From Paludisphaera rhizosphaerae (lineage in GTDB: Bacteria > Planctomycetota > Planctomycetia > Isosphaerales > Isosphaeraceae), in assembly GCF_011065895.1 (NCBI RefSeq), contig NZ_JAALCR010000020.1, positions 62,001-126,000 on the forward strand: 64,000 bases of DNA. Direction: 5' to 3'. Positions 1-8,262 of this stretch are shown in pieces (the first letter of the stretch is position 1; the number at the start of each line of letters is the position of its first letter). The notes beneath the pieces were generated by a model. That model was not told the origin of the DNA and did no database searches. It worked only from the letters and a program-made list of their open reading frames with translations. A program made the position numbers and the translations under genes.

Positions 1-624
1 CCGTTCGCCGCACCTCCGACGCTCCGCGCCTACGGCGACCCTGAAGAGGAAGCCGTGATGCACGACAAGGACGGAACGCCGATCCTAAACACGGCCGGCG
101 ACCCCTACGACCCAGGTCTCTCGCGGCCGAAATCGCTGCTCATCTTCGAGATTGGACGCGTGGAGCGTGAGTTCGATTACTCGCGAATCACGGATATCAA
201 GGATCATCTGAACGACGCGGCGTGGATGGGGTTCCCGGCTCGATCGGTCATGTGCCTGGACATCCAACCCGAACGCGTCTGGAGTTCCGACGCCAACGGC
301 TGGACCTGGCCAACGGTCTACAAGTTCGCGTATCGCGAGGATCTCACTGTCGATGACGGCGGTGACGACGTCGTCTTGTATCCGGGGTGGACGGCAAAGG
401 TTCTCAACCAAGGTCTCCGTCAAAAGGTGTCTGGCGAACGCAAGCAAATCTTCATCGACAACGCGCCCGTGTCCGCACCCGTGTTGTTGAAGGACGACGG
501 CACGGTGGCGGCTCCGACTGATGATCCTGTGTACAAATATTACGACTATCTGCCGGAGGCGGATTTCTCGGTTCTCGACTTTCCGAGCGATCTGTTTTCG
601 GCAGGAACTCCGGAGATTCCGTAA
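1..624 (+). CDS. Element-borne protein of unknown function, 5'-partial
   Basis: Not recognised. The frame is open from the first base of the window, so the gene may begin upstream. A good internal start also exists: ATG at 58 preceded by GAGGA at 46-50 (7-nt spacing), which would give 188 residues. The product is acidic and soluble, rich in Asp, Pro and Trp, with no signal peptide or membrane segment. The opening stretch (HDKDGTPILNTAGDPYDPG) has the look of a virion-type structural protein, but that is only an impression. The stop overlaps the next start (TAATG at 622-626), so the two are translationally coupled within the element. Confidence 0.6.
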   Translation, partial: PFAAPPTLRAYGDPEEEAVMHDKDGTPILNTAGDPYDPGLSRPKSLLIFEIGRVEREFDYSRITDIKDHLNDAAWMGFPARSVMCLDIQPERVWSSDANGWTWPTVYKFAYREDLTVDDGGDDVVLYPGWTAKVLNQGLRQKVSGERKQIFIDNAPVSAPVLLKDDGTVAAPTDDPVYKYYDYLPEADFSVLDFPSDLFSAGTPEIP

Positions 625-1040
625 TGGCGACTCTGTTTGCATGCCTTGTCCTGCTCTGGCTGTCGGCGTTGAGCATGGCAAAAGACGATAGTCTTGTCGC
701 TTTTCGACGGCGTGACGCACGCCGAATCAATCGAGCGGTTCTAGCATTCGAGGGCTCTGCCGATGGCCTAGCGTCTGGAGCCGGTGGGCGTCCATGGACG
801 TTCGGCATCCAACGCGCCGTAGTGACGACGGCGATACCAACGGGATCCGTTGCGTCGCCGTCGTCGTCCGGTCGCGTGACGATCAAATTCAAGGACGCCT
901 CTGGAGCGTGGGTGGACGGGCTCACGGGTCAGACGGTTTACAACGACAACGTGCTGGCGGCGTCATTGCCCGTGAATCGAGCGTGTAAGGTCGCGTGGAT
1001 CGCTGGCGAATGGTGGTTGATCTCCGCAAGCTGTTCGTAA
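624..1040 (+). CDS. Element-borne small protein, possible N-terminal membrane segment
   Basis: 138 residues, no family recognised. Residues 3-19 are hydrophobic (LFACLVLLWLSALSMA) and could be a signal peptide or anchor. The remainder is Ser/Thr/Gly rich and ends in a Trp pair followed by a Cys. The start overlaps the stop of the preceding gene by one base and the following gene begins 10 bp downstream, so it belongs to the same transcript. A structural or host-surface role in the integrated element would fit, but nothing in the sequence proves it. Confidence 0.6.
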   Translation: MATLFACLVLLWLSALSMAKDDSLVAFRRRDARRINRAVLAFEGSADGLASGAGGRPWTFGIQRAVVTTAIPTGSVASPSSSGRVTIKFKDASGAWVDGLTGQTVYNDNVLAASLPVNRACKVAWIAGEWWLISASCS

Positions 1041-1050
1041 GGGGCTGGCC

Positions 1051-1794
1051 ATGCTGTTCGATCCAGGGGCTTGCTGCGACTGTGGCTCGACGTCGACGAT
1101 CTGCGTCGTCATGACCTGGCGATACTGCGACGGCACGCTCTCGACGCGGAATCTGCCGGCCGGGTACACGATTCGTGCCGTGCGAACGAGCGACGGCTTT
1201 GAACTCGCGAGCGGAGTCACGAACGCATCAGGGCAAGTGACGATCTGCGTTCCGACCGGCCAGACGTTCCAATTCATCTTGGACGGCGGCGCGTGGTTCG
1301 GAACGCAGACGCTCACGGGCGGGTACGTTACGCCGAGGACGGTCACGGTTCAGCCGCTACCGACGTTCGTCTGTGCGTACCCATCGATCCAGGCTGTGTG
1401 TCCGTCCGGGCCTTACTTCCACTACCGCTATCTCACGCTCACAGACGCCAACGGCTCCTACAGCGTGGACATCCTCAGCGGCGACCCGATTTTCAGCAGC
1501 AAGGCGCTCGGCACGATGACCGTCACCGATGGCTCTGGCCATTGCGTCGTCAGCGGCGGCACGCTGCGTTACTGGTACTACGTGCTGCGGACATCGGGCG
1601 GCTGGCGTGTGACACGGCATTGGGACGTCCGCACGTTGACAGGGCAACCAGCGAGCGGCTTATGCGCCGACACCTTCGGTACGGCGATAGCCGACATGAC
1701 CAACGGCGCGTGCCCCGACGTCTACGTGAGCGGTACTCCGACGTCCCTGGACTATCCAGACCCCATCGGCGGAGGCGTGGTGGTGTCATCATGA
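1051..1794 (+). CDS. Element-borne Cys-containing beta-rich protein of unknown function
   Basis: 247 residues, not recognised. The N-terminus carries a cysteine cluster (CCDCG near residues 8-12), followed by alternating Thr/Val/Gly/Ser segments typical of beta-sandwich or fibre-like proteins. A stretch resembling carboxypeptidase-regulatory or transthyretin-like folds (LPAGYTIRAVRTSDG near residue 35) is followed by further aromatic beta strands. No signal peptide is evident. Its stop overlaps the start of the next gene (ATGA at 1791-1794). A virion tail or adhesion component is possible; this is inference only. Confidence 0.6.
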   Translation: MLFDPGACCDCGSTSTICVVMTWRYCDGTLSTRNLPAGYTIRAVRTSDGFELASGVTNASGQVTICVPTGQTFQFILDGGAWFGTQTLTGGYVTPRTVTVQPLPTFVCAYPSIQAVCPSGPYFHYRYLTLTDANGSYSVDILSGDPIFSSKALGTMTVTDGSGHCVVSGGTLRYWYYVLRTSGGWRVTRHWDVRTLTGQPASGLCADTFGTAIADMTNGACPDVYVSGTPTSLDYPDPIGGGVVVSS

Positions 1795-2123
1795 CCGACG
1801 CATTCCGGAGGATGCTCGAAAGCAAGCTCGACGACCCCGATCCCGTGGTTCGGGCTCACGCGAGGTTCCGGCTCTCCGTCGTGGATCCGGAGCCGGCCTA
1901 TCCCCCGTTCGCTGTGCAGGCCGTGAGCGCGGTCAAGGCAGCGGCTCGGTTCGTCGCCAGCGGCTGCGAAACCGTGGATCAATCCGAGTTCGACCGTCGT
2001 AAGGCGATCTGCGAGGCATGCCCGAACTACCAGGCTGCGGACGATCGCTGCCTCTTGTGCGGCTGCATGTTGAGCATCAAGCCGTGGTCGGCCGTCGAGT
2101 CGTGTCCTGACGCCAGGTGGTGA
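1791..2123 (+). CDS. Small element-borne protein with C-terminal Cys cluster (zinc-ribbon-like)
   Basis: 110 residues starting at the ATG that overlaps the preceding stop. The N-terminal half is helical and charged. The C-terminal 45 residues contain CEAC, then CLLCGC, then a last Cys near the end (SCPDARW), spacing compatible with a metal-binding ribbon. Similar Cys-rich short proteins occur in phage tail or head-completion regions, but I cannot assign it. It is the last gene before the half-tRNA; 2124-2279 between them shows no gene or clear hairpin. Confidence 0.6.
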   Translation: MTDAFRRMLESKLDDPDPVVRAHARFRLSVVDPEPAYPPFAVQAVSAVKAAARFVASGCETVDQSEFDRRKAICEACPNYQAADDRCLLCGCMLSIKPWSAVESCPDARW

Positions 2124-2279
2124 CGCGTAGGGCCTGGGGATTAAGGCGTAATCTATCGCCGTATCTACGGTACACACGTCCCCAAACTACGGTTTTTGGA
2201 CGGTTTTTCAATATTAGGCAGTGACGCAAGACGTTCTGCTATTGTGTGTTACGACGAACTAGTGTACAGACAAACACGC

Positions 2280-2321
2280 CTTACAAGCAGGACGTCGGGG
2301 GTTCGAATCCCTCATCGCCCA
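2280..2321 (+). other. Attachment-site scar: 3' half of tRNA-Val(TAC)
   Basis: The sequence starts inside an anticodon loop (CTTACAA, anticodon TAC at 2282-2284). It continues through a 3' anticodon stem GCAGG, a variable loop ACGTC, a T stem-loop (GGGGG, TTCGAAT at 2302-2308, CCCTC, one G-U pair), a 3' acceptor strand ATCGCCC and discriminator A at 2321. This matches the 3' part of bacterial tRNA-Val(TAC). The bases 5' of 2280 cannot pair with GCAGG, and no D-arm or 5' acceptor strand is present, so it is not a working tRNA. Read as an att core left by integration; the intact tRNA should sit at the other end of the element, outside the window. Confidence 0.8.
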
Positions 2322-2322
2322 C

Positions 2323-2570
2323 TCAATCCGTGAAAGGACTTAGGTCGAAGGCGTCCCCGAGCGAACTGACCAGTCCCCCAAGCCGTTCCTCCACTCGGCT
2401 TGCAACGCTTGATGCGTCCAGTTCCGTGATAAGCGGATCAAGTTGCACGCCGACCGCGACGAGGCTCTCCGCCTCGATCGGATCGTCTTGAATCGCGGGT
2501 TTTGAGCCCCCCCCGAGGTTGACGCCTGAGGCCAGGGTTTATAAACGGTCGAGGCGTCGTAAGTCTTCAT
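2323..2570 (-). pseudogene. Small ORF split by a +/-1 frameshift at a G8 run
   Basis: On the minus strand an ATG at 2570 opens a frame (MKTYDASTVYKPWPQAST) that reaches a run of eight Gs (eight Cs at 2507-2514 on the + strand). After the run, a second frame continues as coding-like, helical, acidic sequence (EAESLVAVGVQLDPLITELD) to a TGA at 2323-2325. One extra G would join them into about 82 residues. The product is not recognised. The stop lies two bases from the att core, so this gene sat immediately downstream of the tRNA. Either a true frameshift, a phase-variable tract or a homopolymer sequencing error. Confidence 0.4.
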
Positions 2571-2897
2571 TTTACAGACTCTTAGGATCGCCGAGATTTC
2601 GGCGATTGGCCGTGTAAAGCGTCTGGTCTCGATCGGTCTGTCTGGGACGATGCCGTCCCCATGCTTGCCCGTGGCGGGGCGTCCCTGGACTTGCGGTCGG
2701 AATTTCCGTCGCCCCCTCGACGTCTCCCTTTGTCTTCGATTTCCCACCGGGCATTCAAAACACTCATCCTGCCTGTTGCTTTGATCGAACTTTGACTTGA
2801 CGCGCCTCGGTTAATTCATAAAGATTGTTAATCTGCGGCGGCGATAGCCGCGGCTTCGGCGATTCAGCTCGATGAGCTTCCCGCCCCGAGATCTTTC
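2571..2897. other. Gene-free stretch upstream of the efflux locus
   Basis: About 330 bp with no credible ORF. An A+T-richer patch at 2780-2835 holds overlapping TTGACT/TTGACG elements (2792-2802), but no convincing -10 box lies at the right distance; this is the likeliest place for the efflux operon promoter. Nothing else is seen. Confidence 0.4.
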
Positions 2898-3221
2898 ATG
2901 CGGCGATCGACGGTTACAACCAGGATTCTGGTCGGGCTGCTGGTGCTTCGTGCGCTCGCCTGTCCCATCGCCGCGGGGCATGGCTCGCCCCTGGAAGGTC
3001 GCTTCATCGTTCGGGTCTGCGTTTGGCCGGCTCCCCGACCTGAGCGGAGTACGCTCGTCGTCGGAACGACGTCGTCGAACTCCTCTCCGAGCCATTCCCA
3101 CGGCCGCCGTTCGATCCTTTCTCCGAGAGACGAGACTCTAGCGCTCAGCCCCTTTCAGAGCGGTGGCGGTGAGGGCGGTGAACTCGACTCGTGCCCGCGA
3201 CAGCGCCCTCTGCGCTGTTGA
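2898..3221 (+). CDS. Possible small secreted protein preceding the RND operon
   Basis: 107-residue frame with an N-terminus that looks like a signal peptide: basic MRRSTVTTR, a hydrophobic core ILVGLLVLRALACPIA and a possible cleavage site at AAG-HG. The rest is low-complexity, His/Ser/Pro rich. There is no strong Shine-Dalgarno and an overlapping frame on the same strand is also open, so it may not be translated. It lies 115 bp upstream of the RND permease in the same direction. No family recognised. Confidence 0.3.
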   Translation: MRRSTVTTRILVGLLVLRALACPIAAGHGSPLEGRFIVRVCVWPAPRPERSTLVVGTTSSNSSPSHSHGRRSILSPRDETLALSPFQSGGGEGGELDSCPRQRPLRC

Positions 3222-3336
3222 ACGCCGTTCGATTGCTCCAGATCGATTGAAACCGTCGACCGGTCCGCGGCCGCTCCTTTGAAGCGGAGTGTGACACCGT
3301 GCGGCGGCCGTCTCGGGATCCGACGGAGAGCTTTCG

Positions 3337-6300
3337 ATGAACGGCTTGATACGAGCCTCGCTGCGCAACCCACACGCGGTCGTGGTCTTCTGTCTAACGC
3401 TGGTGATGCTGGGGACGGTGTCGCTCAACCTGATCCCGATCGACATCCTACCGGTCTTTCGAAGTCCGGCGGTGCAGGTGTTGACGTTCTACTCGGGCAT
3501 GCCGGCGGCCGGAATCGAGAAGGACATCACCAACCGGATGGAACGCTGGGTCGGCCAGGCCAACGGCACGCGACGGCAGGATTCGCGATCGATCGTCGGC
3601 GCCAGCGTGGTACGCGACTATTTCCGGAGCGGCGTCGATCCTAACGGGGCCCTCACGCAGGTGAACTCGCTGGCAACTGCGGCCATCCCCGCCTTGCCCC
3701 CCGGGACTCTTCCGCCGGTCGTCCTGCCATTCGATCCCACAGGGACGACCCCGGTGGCGATCCTCGCCGTCGACAGCCCCGACGGCTCGCAGAACGAATC
3801 GATCCTCTACGACGTGGGTCGGTACGAAGTCCGAAACATGGTTATGAGCGTCAACGGCGCGATCGCCCCGGTCGTCTACGGGGGGAAGATCCGGGCCGTG
3901 ATGGCGTACCTCGACCGTCAGAAGATGGAGGCCCGCCGCCTCTCGCCGCTCGACGTCATGAACGCGATGGACGACTACAACGTCTTCCTCCCGACCGGAG
4001 ACGCCAAGCTCGGCGACACCGACTACGCCCTCGACTCGAACTCGATGTTCGATTACCCGTCGGACATGGGAGACATCCCACTGCATTCGGAGATCGGCAA
4101 CGTCTCTTACCTGAGGGACGTCGCGACCCCCAAGGACGCCTCGTACATCCAGACGAACGTGGTGCGGATCGACGGCCGTCGCGAGGTCTACATCCCCATC
4201 TTCCGCCAACTCGGCTCCAGCACGCTGGCCGTCGTCAACGGGGTTCGCGACCGGCTCGACGAGTTTACCGCCCGCCTGACGCGCGGCGGCATTCAACTCA
4301 AGCTGGTCATGGATCAATCCGTCTTCGTCCGTCAGGCCATTTCCAGCCTGGTGCAGGAAGGCGTGCTGGGGGCCATCCTCTGCTCGATGACGATCCTGCT
4401 GTTCCTGGGCCAGTGGCGGATGACGGCGATCGCCGTCATGACGCTGCCGATCTCGGTCCTGTCGGCCTGCATCCTGCTGTATTACACGGGCCAGACGATC
4501 AACGTGATGACTCTCGCCGGCCTCACGCTGGCGATCGGGCCGATGATCGACAGCGCGATCATCTGCCTGGAGAACACCCACCGGCATCTCGGGCTGGGAG
4601 CGGGTTCGAAGGAGGCGGCGTATCTCGGCGCCAGCGAGGTCGCCCTGCCGGAACTTGTCTCAACCATCTGCACCTTTCTGGTCCTCGCCCCCCTCGCCCT
4701 GATGCCCGGCATGGGCGAGTTCCTCTTCATGCCGATGACGTTGGCCGTGGCATTCGCCATGTGCTCCTCTTACATCCTGTCGCGCACCCTCGTTCCCATG
4801 TGCAGCTCGGTCTGGCTGTCCGGCCACGGCCATGAACACGCAGCTCAACACGGCCCCGGCGAAACGGGTGAAGGCCCACGTCCTGGGTTGATCGCCCGCG
4901 GCTTCGCTCGCTGGGAGCGGGGCGTCGACGGCTTCTTCGAGGCGTATGCTCGACTGCTGCGCACCGTGCTGCAGTATCGAGGGACGGTGATCGTCGGGGC
5001 CTTCGGCCTCCTGGCCGCGACTCTCGTCCTGATGTGGCCGATCATGCGCCGGGAGTTCTACCCGGACGTCGACGGCGGCGCCTTCGAGATGTACATGCGG
5101 GCCCCCAGCGGGCTGAGGATCGAGCGGACCGAGGAGAAGGTCGCCCAGCTTGAGGAGTTGCTCAAGGAAACGATCCCGCACCACGACCTGGAGCAGATCG
5201 TGTCCGAAATCGGCGTGAACGCGGACTGGTCGGCGGCCTACACTCCCAACGCCGGCCCCATGGACGCCGTGCTCAAGGTGCAGTTGGCGGAGCATCGCTC
5301 GAAATCGGCCCAGGAGTACGTCCACCTCGTCCGGAAGGCCGCATCCCGGGACGTGCGGTTCCAGGGCTGCGACTTCGGCTTCGACGCCGGCGGCCTGGTC
5401 CGGGGGGCGATGAACGAGGGGAAGTCCACCCCCATCAACATCCGGGTGACCGGCAAGAATCAGAAGACCGCCCGCGCGATCGCCGAGCAGATCCGGGCCC
5501 GCTGCGTGAAGATCGACGGCGTCGTGGACGCTCGCATCATCCAGCGGCTCGACTACCCCGAGTACGTCATTGACGTCGACCGCGCCAAGGCGGCCGACCT
5601 GGGGCTGACGCAGTCCGACGTGATGAAGAACGTGGTGGCGGCGTTCAACTCGTCGATCCAGTTCAACAAGCGGAACTTCTGGATCGACCCCGTCGGCGGC
5701 AACCAGTACTTCGTCGGCGTGCAGTATCCCGAAGGGGACATCAAGTCGATCGAGACCCTTCTGCACATCCCGATCACCAGCAAGGACCAGAAGAAGGCGA
5801 TCCCCCTGAGCAACCTGATCTCGCTGCGCCGGACGACGGTCCCGACCGAGGTCACCCACGACAACATCCAGCCGACGATCGACCTGGCGATGGGCGTGTA
5901 CGGCCGGGACCTCGGACACGTCTCCGACGACGTCACGGCGGTCCTCGAAGATTTCGGCGTCCCGCAGCCGGACGGTTCGTGGGCGCCCTTCGACCCGGAC
6001 GGGAAATCCAGGTCTCCGTTGAAGGGGTCGAAGATCGTCCTGAGCGGGGAATACTCGCGAATGCAGGAGACCTTCAAGAACCTCGGCTTCGGACTGATCG
6101 GGGCCTCGATCCTGATCTACTTCCTGATGGTCGGCCTCGACAAGTCGTGGGTCGTGCCGCTGACCGTCATGCTGATCGTGCCGCTCTGTCTCATCGGCAT
6201 CCTGCCGGCGCTCTACCTGTCGGGGACCGCGGTCAACGTGCAGTCGCTGTTGGGGTTCATCTTCGTGGTCGGGATCAAGGTGGCCAACACGGTCTTGATG

Positions 6301-6684
6301 ACGGACTTCGCGCAGGAACTTCGGCACGCGGAGGGGCTCACGCCGACGGAGGCCATCCTCAAATCGGCGTCGATCCGCGTGAAGCCCGTCACCATGACCG
6401 CCGTCGCGGCCTTCTTCGCCCTGATCCCCGGCGCCCTCGCCCTGGAACGGGGGAGTGAAGCCAACGCCCCCCTGGCGCGGGCGATCCTCGGCGGCCTGGC
6501 GGCCGGCGAGCCGGCAACGCTCTTCGTGCTCCCCTGTCTGTATTCGCTGATGGTGCGCGACCGCCCGGGTGATCACCATGGGGAGAACGACGAGGATTTC
6601 GGCGAGGGGCCGTCGGGCGGCTTCGTCGAGACGGACGAGCGAGTCGAGGATTCGACCAACCATCCCGACAGAGAGGAGGTTTGA
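3337..6684 (+). CDS. RND efflux permease (AcrB/HAE1-like)
   Basis: 1,115 residues, the normal RND size. It has the twofold layout: one membrane segment at the N-terminus (about 10-32), a large periplasmic loop, six segments (about 335-560), a second periplasmic loop, then five segments (about 925-1080). The pump uses the proton gradient to export solutes through a periplasmic adaptor and a TolC channel. The TM4 motif reads GPMIDSAI with Asp405 kept but Ser406 where AcrB has a second Asp. In TM10 the AcrB Lys940 position is Ala983, with Lys981 two residues earlier. The C-terminus is acidic and His-containing. The adaptor gene starts 4 bp after its stop. Substrate unknown. Confidence 0.93.
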   Translation: MNGLIRASLRNPHAVVVFCLTLVMLGTVSLNLIPIDILPVFRSPAVQVLTFYSGMPAAGIEKDITNRMERWVGQANGTRRQDSRSIVGASVVRDYFRSGVDPNGALTQVNSLATAAIPALPPGTLPPVVLPFDPTGTTPVAILAVDSPDGSQNESILYDVGRYEVRNMVMSVNGAIAPVVYGGKIRAVMAYLDRQKMEARRLSPLDVMNAMDDYNVFLPTGDAKLGDTDYALDSNSMFDYPSDMGDIPLHSEIGNVSYLRDVATPKDASYIQTNVVRIDGRREVYIPIFRQLGSSTLAVVNGVRDRLDEFTARLTRGGIQLKLVMDQSVFVRQAISSLVQEGVLGAILCSMTILLFLGQWRMTAIAVMTLPISVLSACILLYYTGQTINVMTLAGLTLAIGPMIDSAIICLENTHRHLGLGAGSKEAAYLGASEVALPELVSTICTFLVLAPLALMPGMGEFLFMPMTLAVAFAMCSSYILSRTLVPMCSSVWLSGHGHEHAAQHGPGETGEGPRPGLIARGFARWERGVDGFFEAYARLLRTVLQYRGTVIVGAFGLLAATLVLMWPIMRREFYPDVDGGAFEMYMRAPSGLRIERTEEKVAQLEELLKETIPHHDLEQIVSEIGVNADWSAAYTPNAGPMDAVLKVQLAEHRSKSAQEYVHLVRKAASRDVRFQGCDFGFDAGGLVRGAMNEGKSTPINIRVTGKNQKTARAIAEQIRARCVKIDGVVDARIIQRLDYPEYVIDVDRAKAADLGLTQSDVMKNVVAAFNSSIQFNKRNFWIDPVGGNQYFVGVQYPEGDIKSIETLLHIPITSKDQKKAIPLSNLISLRRTTVPTEVTHDNIQPTIDLAMGVYGRDLGHVSDDVTAVLEDFGVPQPDGSWAPFDPDGKSRSPLKGSKIVLSGEYSRMQETFKNLGFGLIGASILIYFLMVGLDKSWVVPLTVMLIVPLCLIGILPALYLSGTAVNVQSLLGFIFVVGIKVANTVLMTDFAQELRHAEGLTPTEAILKSASIRVKPVTMTAVAAFFALIPGALALERGSEANAPLARAILGGLAAGEPATLFVLPCLYSLMVRDRPGDHHGENDEDFGEGPSGGFVETDERVEDSTNHPDREEV

Positions 6685-6688
6685 CGCC

Positions 6689-8143
6689 GTGTCGAACGCT
6701 GTGAGATCCGTCGAGACGAAAGAAAAGCCGCCGATATCGACCCGGTCGGGCGGATGGTTCAGACGCATCACGGCCCTCGTCGCGATCGGCCTCGTGGGCC
6801 TCGCTGTCGCGTGGTGGGGGCTGGTGGGACGGCGGGCCGAGGCGCGCAAGACCATCGCGGACTCGAACGCCGAAACGAAGTCGGCCGAGCCGATCACCGT
6901 CCGAGTGGTCCGGCCTTCCCCCGGCGGGATCCGCCGAACCAGCGCGCAGATCGGCTCGGTGCAGCCGTTCCAGGAGGCCGACCTCTTCGCCAAGGTGTCC
7001 GGCTACCTGTCGAAACTGTACGTCGACTACGGCGACCACGTGAAGGCCGGCCAGATCCTTGCCGAGATCGACGACCCCGAGGACGTCGAGGAGGCGAACC
7101 GAACCGCCGCCGACGTCGCCCAGGCGGAGGCGGTCGTCGTACAGGCTCAGGCCCTGGTCGACTCGGCGCAAGCGGATCGATCGGCTTTCGCCACGGCCGT
7201 CGAACAGGCGGAGGCCGAGGTCGAGCGGTACGCCTCGATGCGCAATTACCACGAGAAGAAATACGCGCGTTACCGCGACCTTGTAGCCCGGCAGGCGATC
7301 CCCCAGCAGATCGCCGATGAGGAGGAGGAAGGATACGAGTCGGCGATGGCCTCAGAGACGGCTTCACGGAAGGCCGTGCTCAACGCCAAGGCTCAGCTTG
7401 AGGCCGCGGTCGCCCGCGTGAAGAAGGCCGAGGCCGACGTCGTCGTGGCCAGGGCCGCCGTCCAGGTCGCCAGGGCGAAGCACGCCCGGGCCCAGACGTT
7501 CGTCGCTTACATGAAGATCTCTTCCCCTTACGACGGCGTCGTTACCCGCCGCAACTATTTCCCCGGCGCCTTTATACGCTCGGCGGCCGAGGGAGGGACG
7601 ATCCCCCTGCTCACGGTTGCGCGAATCGACAAGGTCCGCGTGGTCACCCAGATCCCCGATCGCGACGTCCCTTACGCCGACGTCGGCGACGAGGCCGACG
7701 TGACGCTCGACGCGATCCCCGGGCGCGTCTTCAAGGGGGCGGTCTCCCGCTTCGCCAACTCCGAGGATCCAACCAGCCGCACCATGTACACGGAGATCGA
7801 CCTGCCCAACCCCGACCTCGAGCTGCGTCCCGGCATGTACGGCGTGGCCACTGTCATCCTCGATCAGTCGACCAAAACGTTCACGATCCCGGCGTCGGCC
7901 CTCGTCGGCGAGTCGCATGGGGGAAAGGGCGACGTCTTCGCGATCAAGGACGGCGTGGCGAAGAAGACCCGCGTCGAGATCGGCGCCGACGACGGCTTAC
8001 GGATCGAAATCCTCTCGGGGATCACGTCCGACGATCAGGTCATCCTCGACGTCGGCTCGGTCGCGGATGGAACACCCGTCCAACCAGCCCCTGAACAGTC
8101 TCGTCCCGCGAAGGAGACGCCGAAACCGGTCCATCATGAATAA
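6689..8143 (+). CDS. RND periplasmic adaptor (membrane fusion protein, HlyD/AcrA family)
   Basis: 484 residues from GTG at 6689, chosen because GAGGAGG at 6673-6679 lies just upstream and the longer frame would overlap the permease. A single hydrophobic segment near residues 24-44 anchors it. It is followed by a biotinyl-lipoyl half-motif (VSGYLSKLYVDYGDHVKAGQ), a long Ala/Glu/Val-rich coiled-coil hairpin (about 125-265), the second lipoyl half (ISSPYDGVVTRRNYFPG), then beta-barrel and membrane-proximal domains with the typical ELRPGMYG motif. It would bridge the permease to TolC. The C-terminal tail is Pro/Glu/Lys rich. Same operon as the permease. Confidence 0.93.
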   Translation: MSNAVRSVETKEKPPISTRSGGWFRRITALVAIGLVGLAVAWWGLVGRRAEARKTIADSNAETKSAEPITVRVVRPSPGGIRRTSAQIGSVQPFQEADLFAKVSGYLSKLYVDYGDHVKAGQILAEIDDPEDVEEANRTAADVAQAEAVVVQAQALVDSAQADRSAFATAVEQAEAEVERYASMRNYHEKKYARYRDLVARQAIPQQIADEEEEGYESAMASETASRKAVLNAKAQLEAAVARVKKAEADVVVARAAVQVARAKHARAQTFVAYMKISSPYDGVVTRRNYFPGAFIRSAAEGGTIPLLTVARIDKVRVVTQIPDRDVPYADVGDEADVTLDAIPGRVFKGAVSRFANSEDPTSRTMYTEIDLPNPDLELRPGMYGVATVILDQSTKTFTIPASALVGESHGGKGDVFAIKDGVAKKTRVEIGADDGLRIEILSGITSDDQVILDVGSVADGTPVQPAPEQSRPAKETPKPVHHE

Positions 8144-8262
8144 GCCCGGCGAGCGTCGAGGGCATTTGATGGACGCGGACGACGTCATCGGCCGATCGAA
8201 TCCACGTGGGGGCGCGTCTACTCGCCGCCCTGCCGATCAGGGTTCGTGACGTGGGAGAAGCC

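Larger units (their letters stand above)
1..2321. mobile_element. Right end of an integrated element (prophage or genomic island)
   Basis: Seen: four short same-strand genes packed with overlapping stop/start codons run up to position 2123. About 150 bp later lies a 3' half-tRNA at 2280-2321 with no 5' half. Known: tyrosine-recombinase elements that integrate into tRNA genes leave the intact tRNA at one end and a 3' duplicate at the other. Here the duplicate is on the + strand, so the element must lie to its left, where the unknown genes are. Inference: everything from the window start to 2321 is imported DNA. No integrase, capsid or replication gene is visible, so phage versus other island cannot be decided. 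Confidence 0.6.

Noticed and set aside
2280-2321. Functional tRNA gene
   Set aside because: Only the half from the anticodon loop onward is present; no 5' acceptor strand, D-arm or 5' anticodon stem can be formed.
4660-6993. 777-codon minus-strand open frame opposite the RND genes
   Set aside because: It is a mirror of the GC-rich RND and adaptor genes, His/Asp/Arg rich without domains; the + strand encodes clear family proteins.
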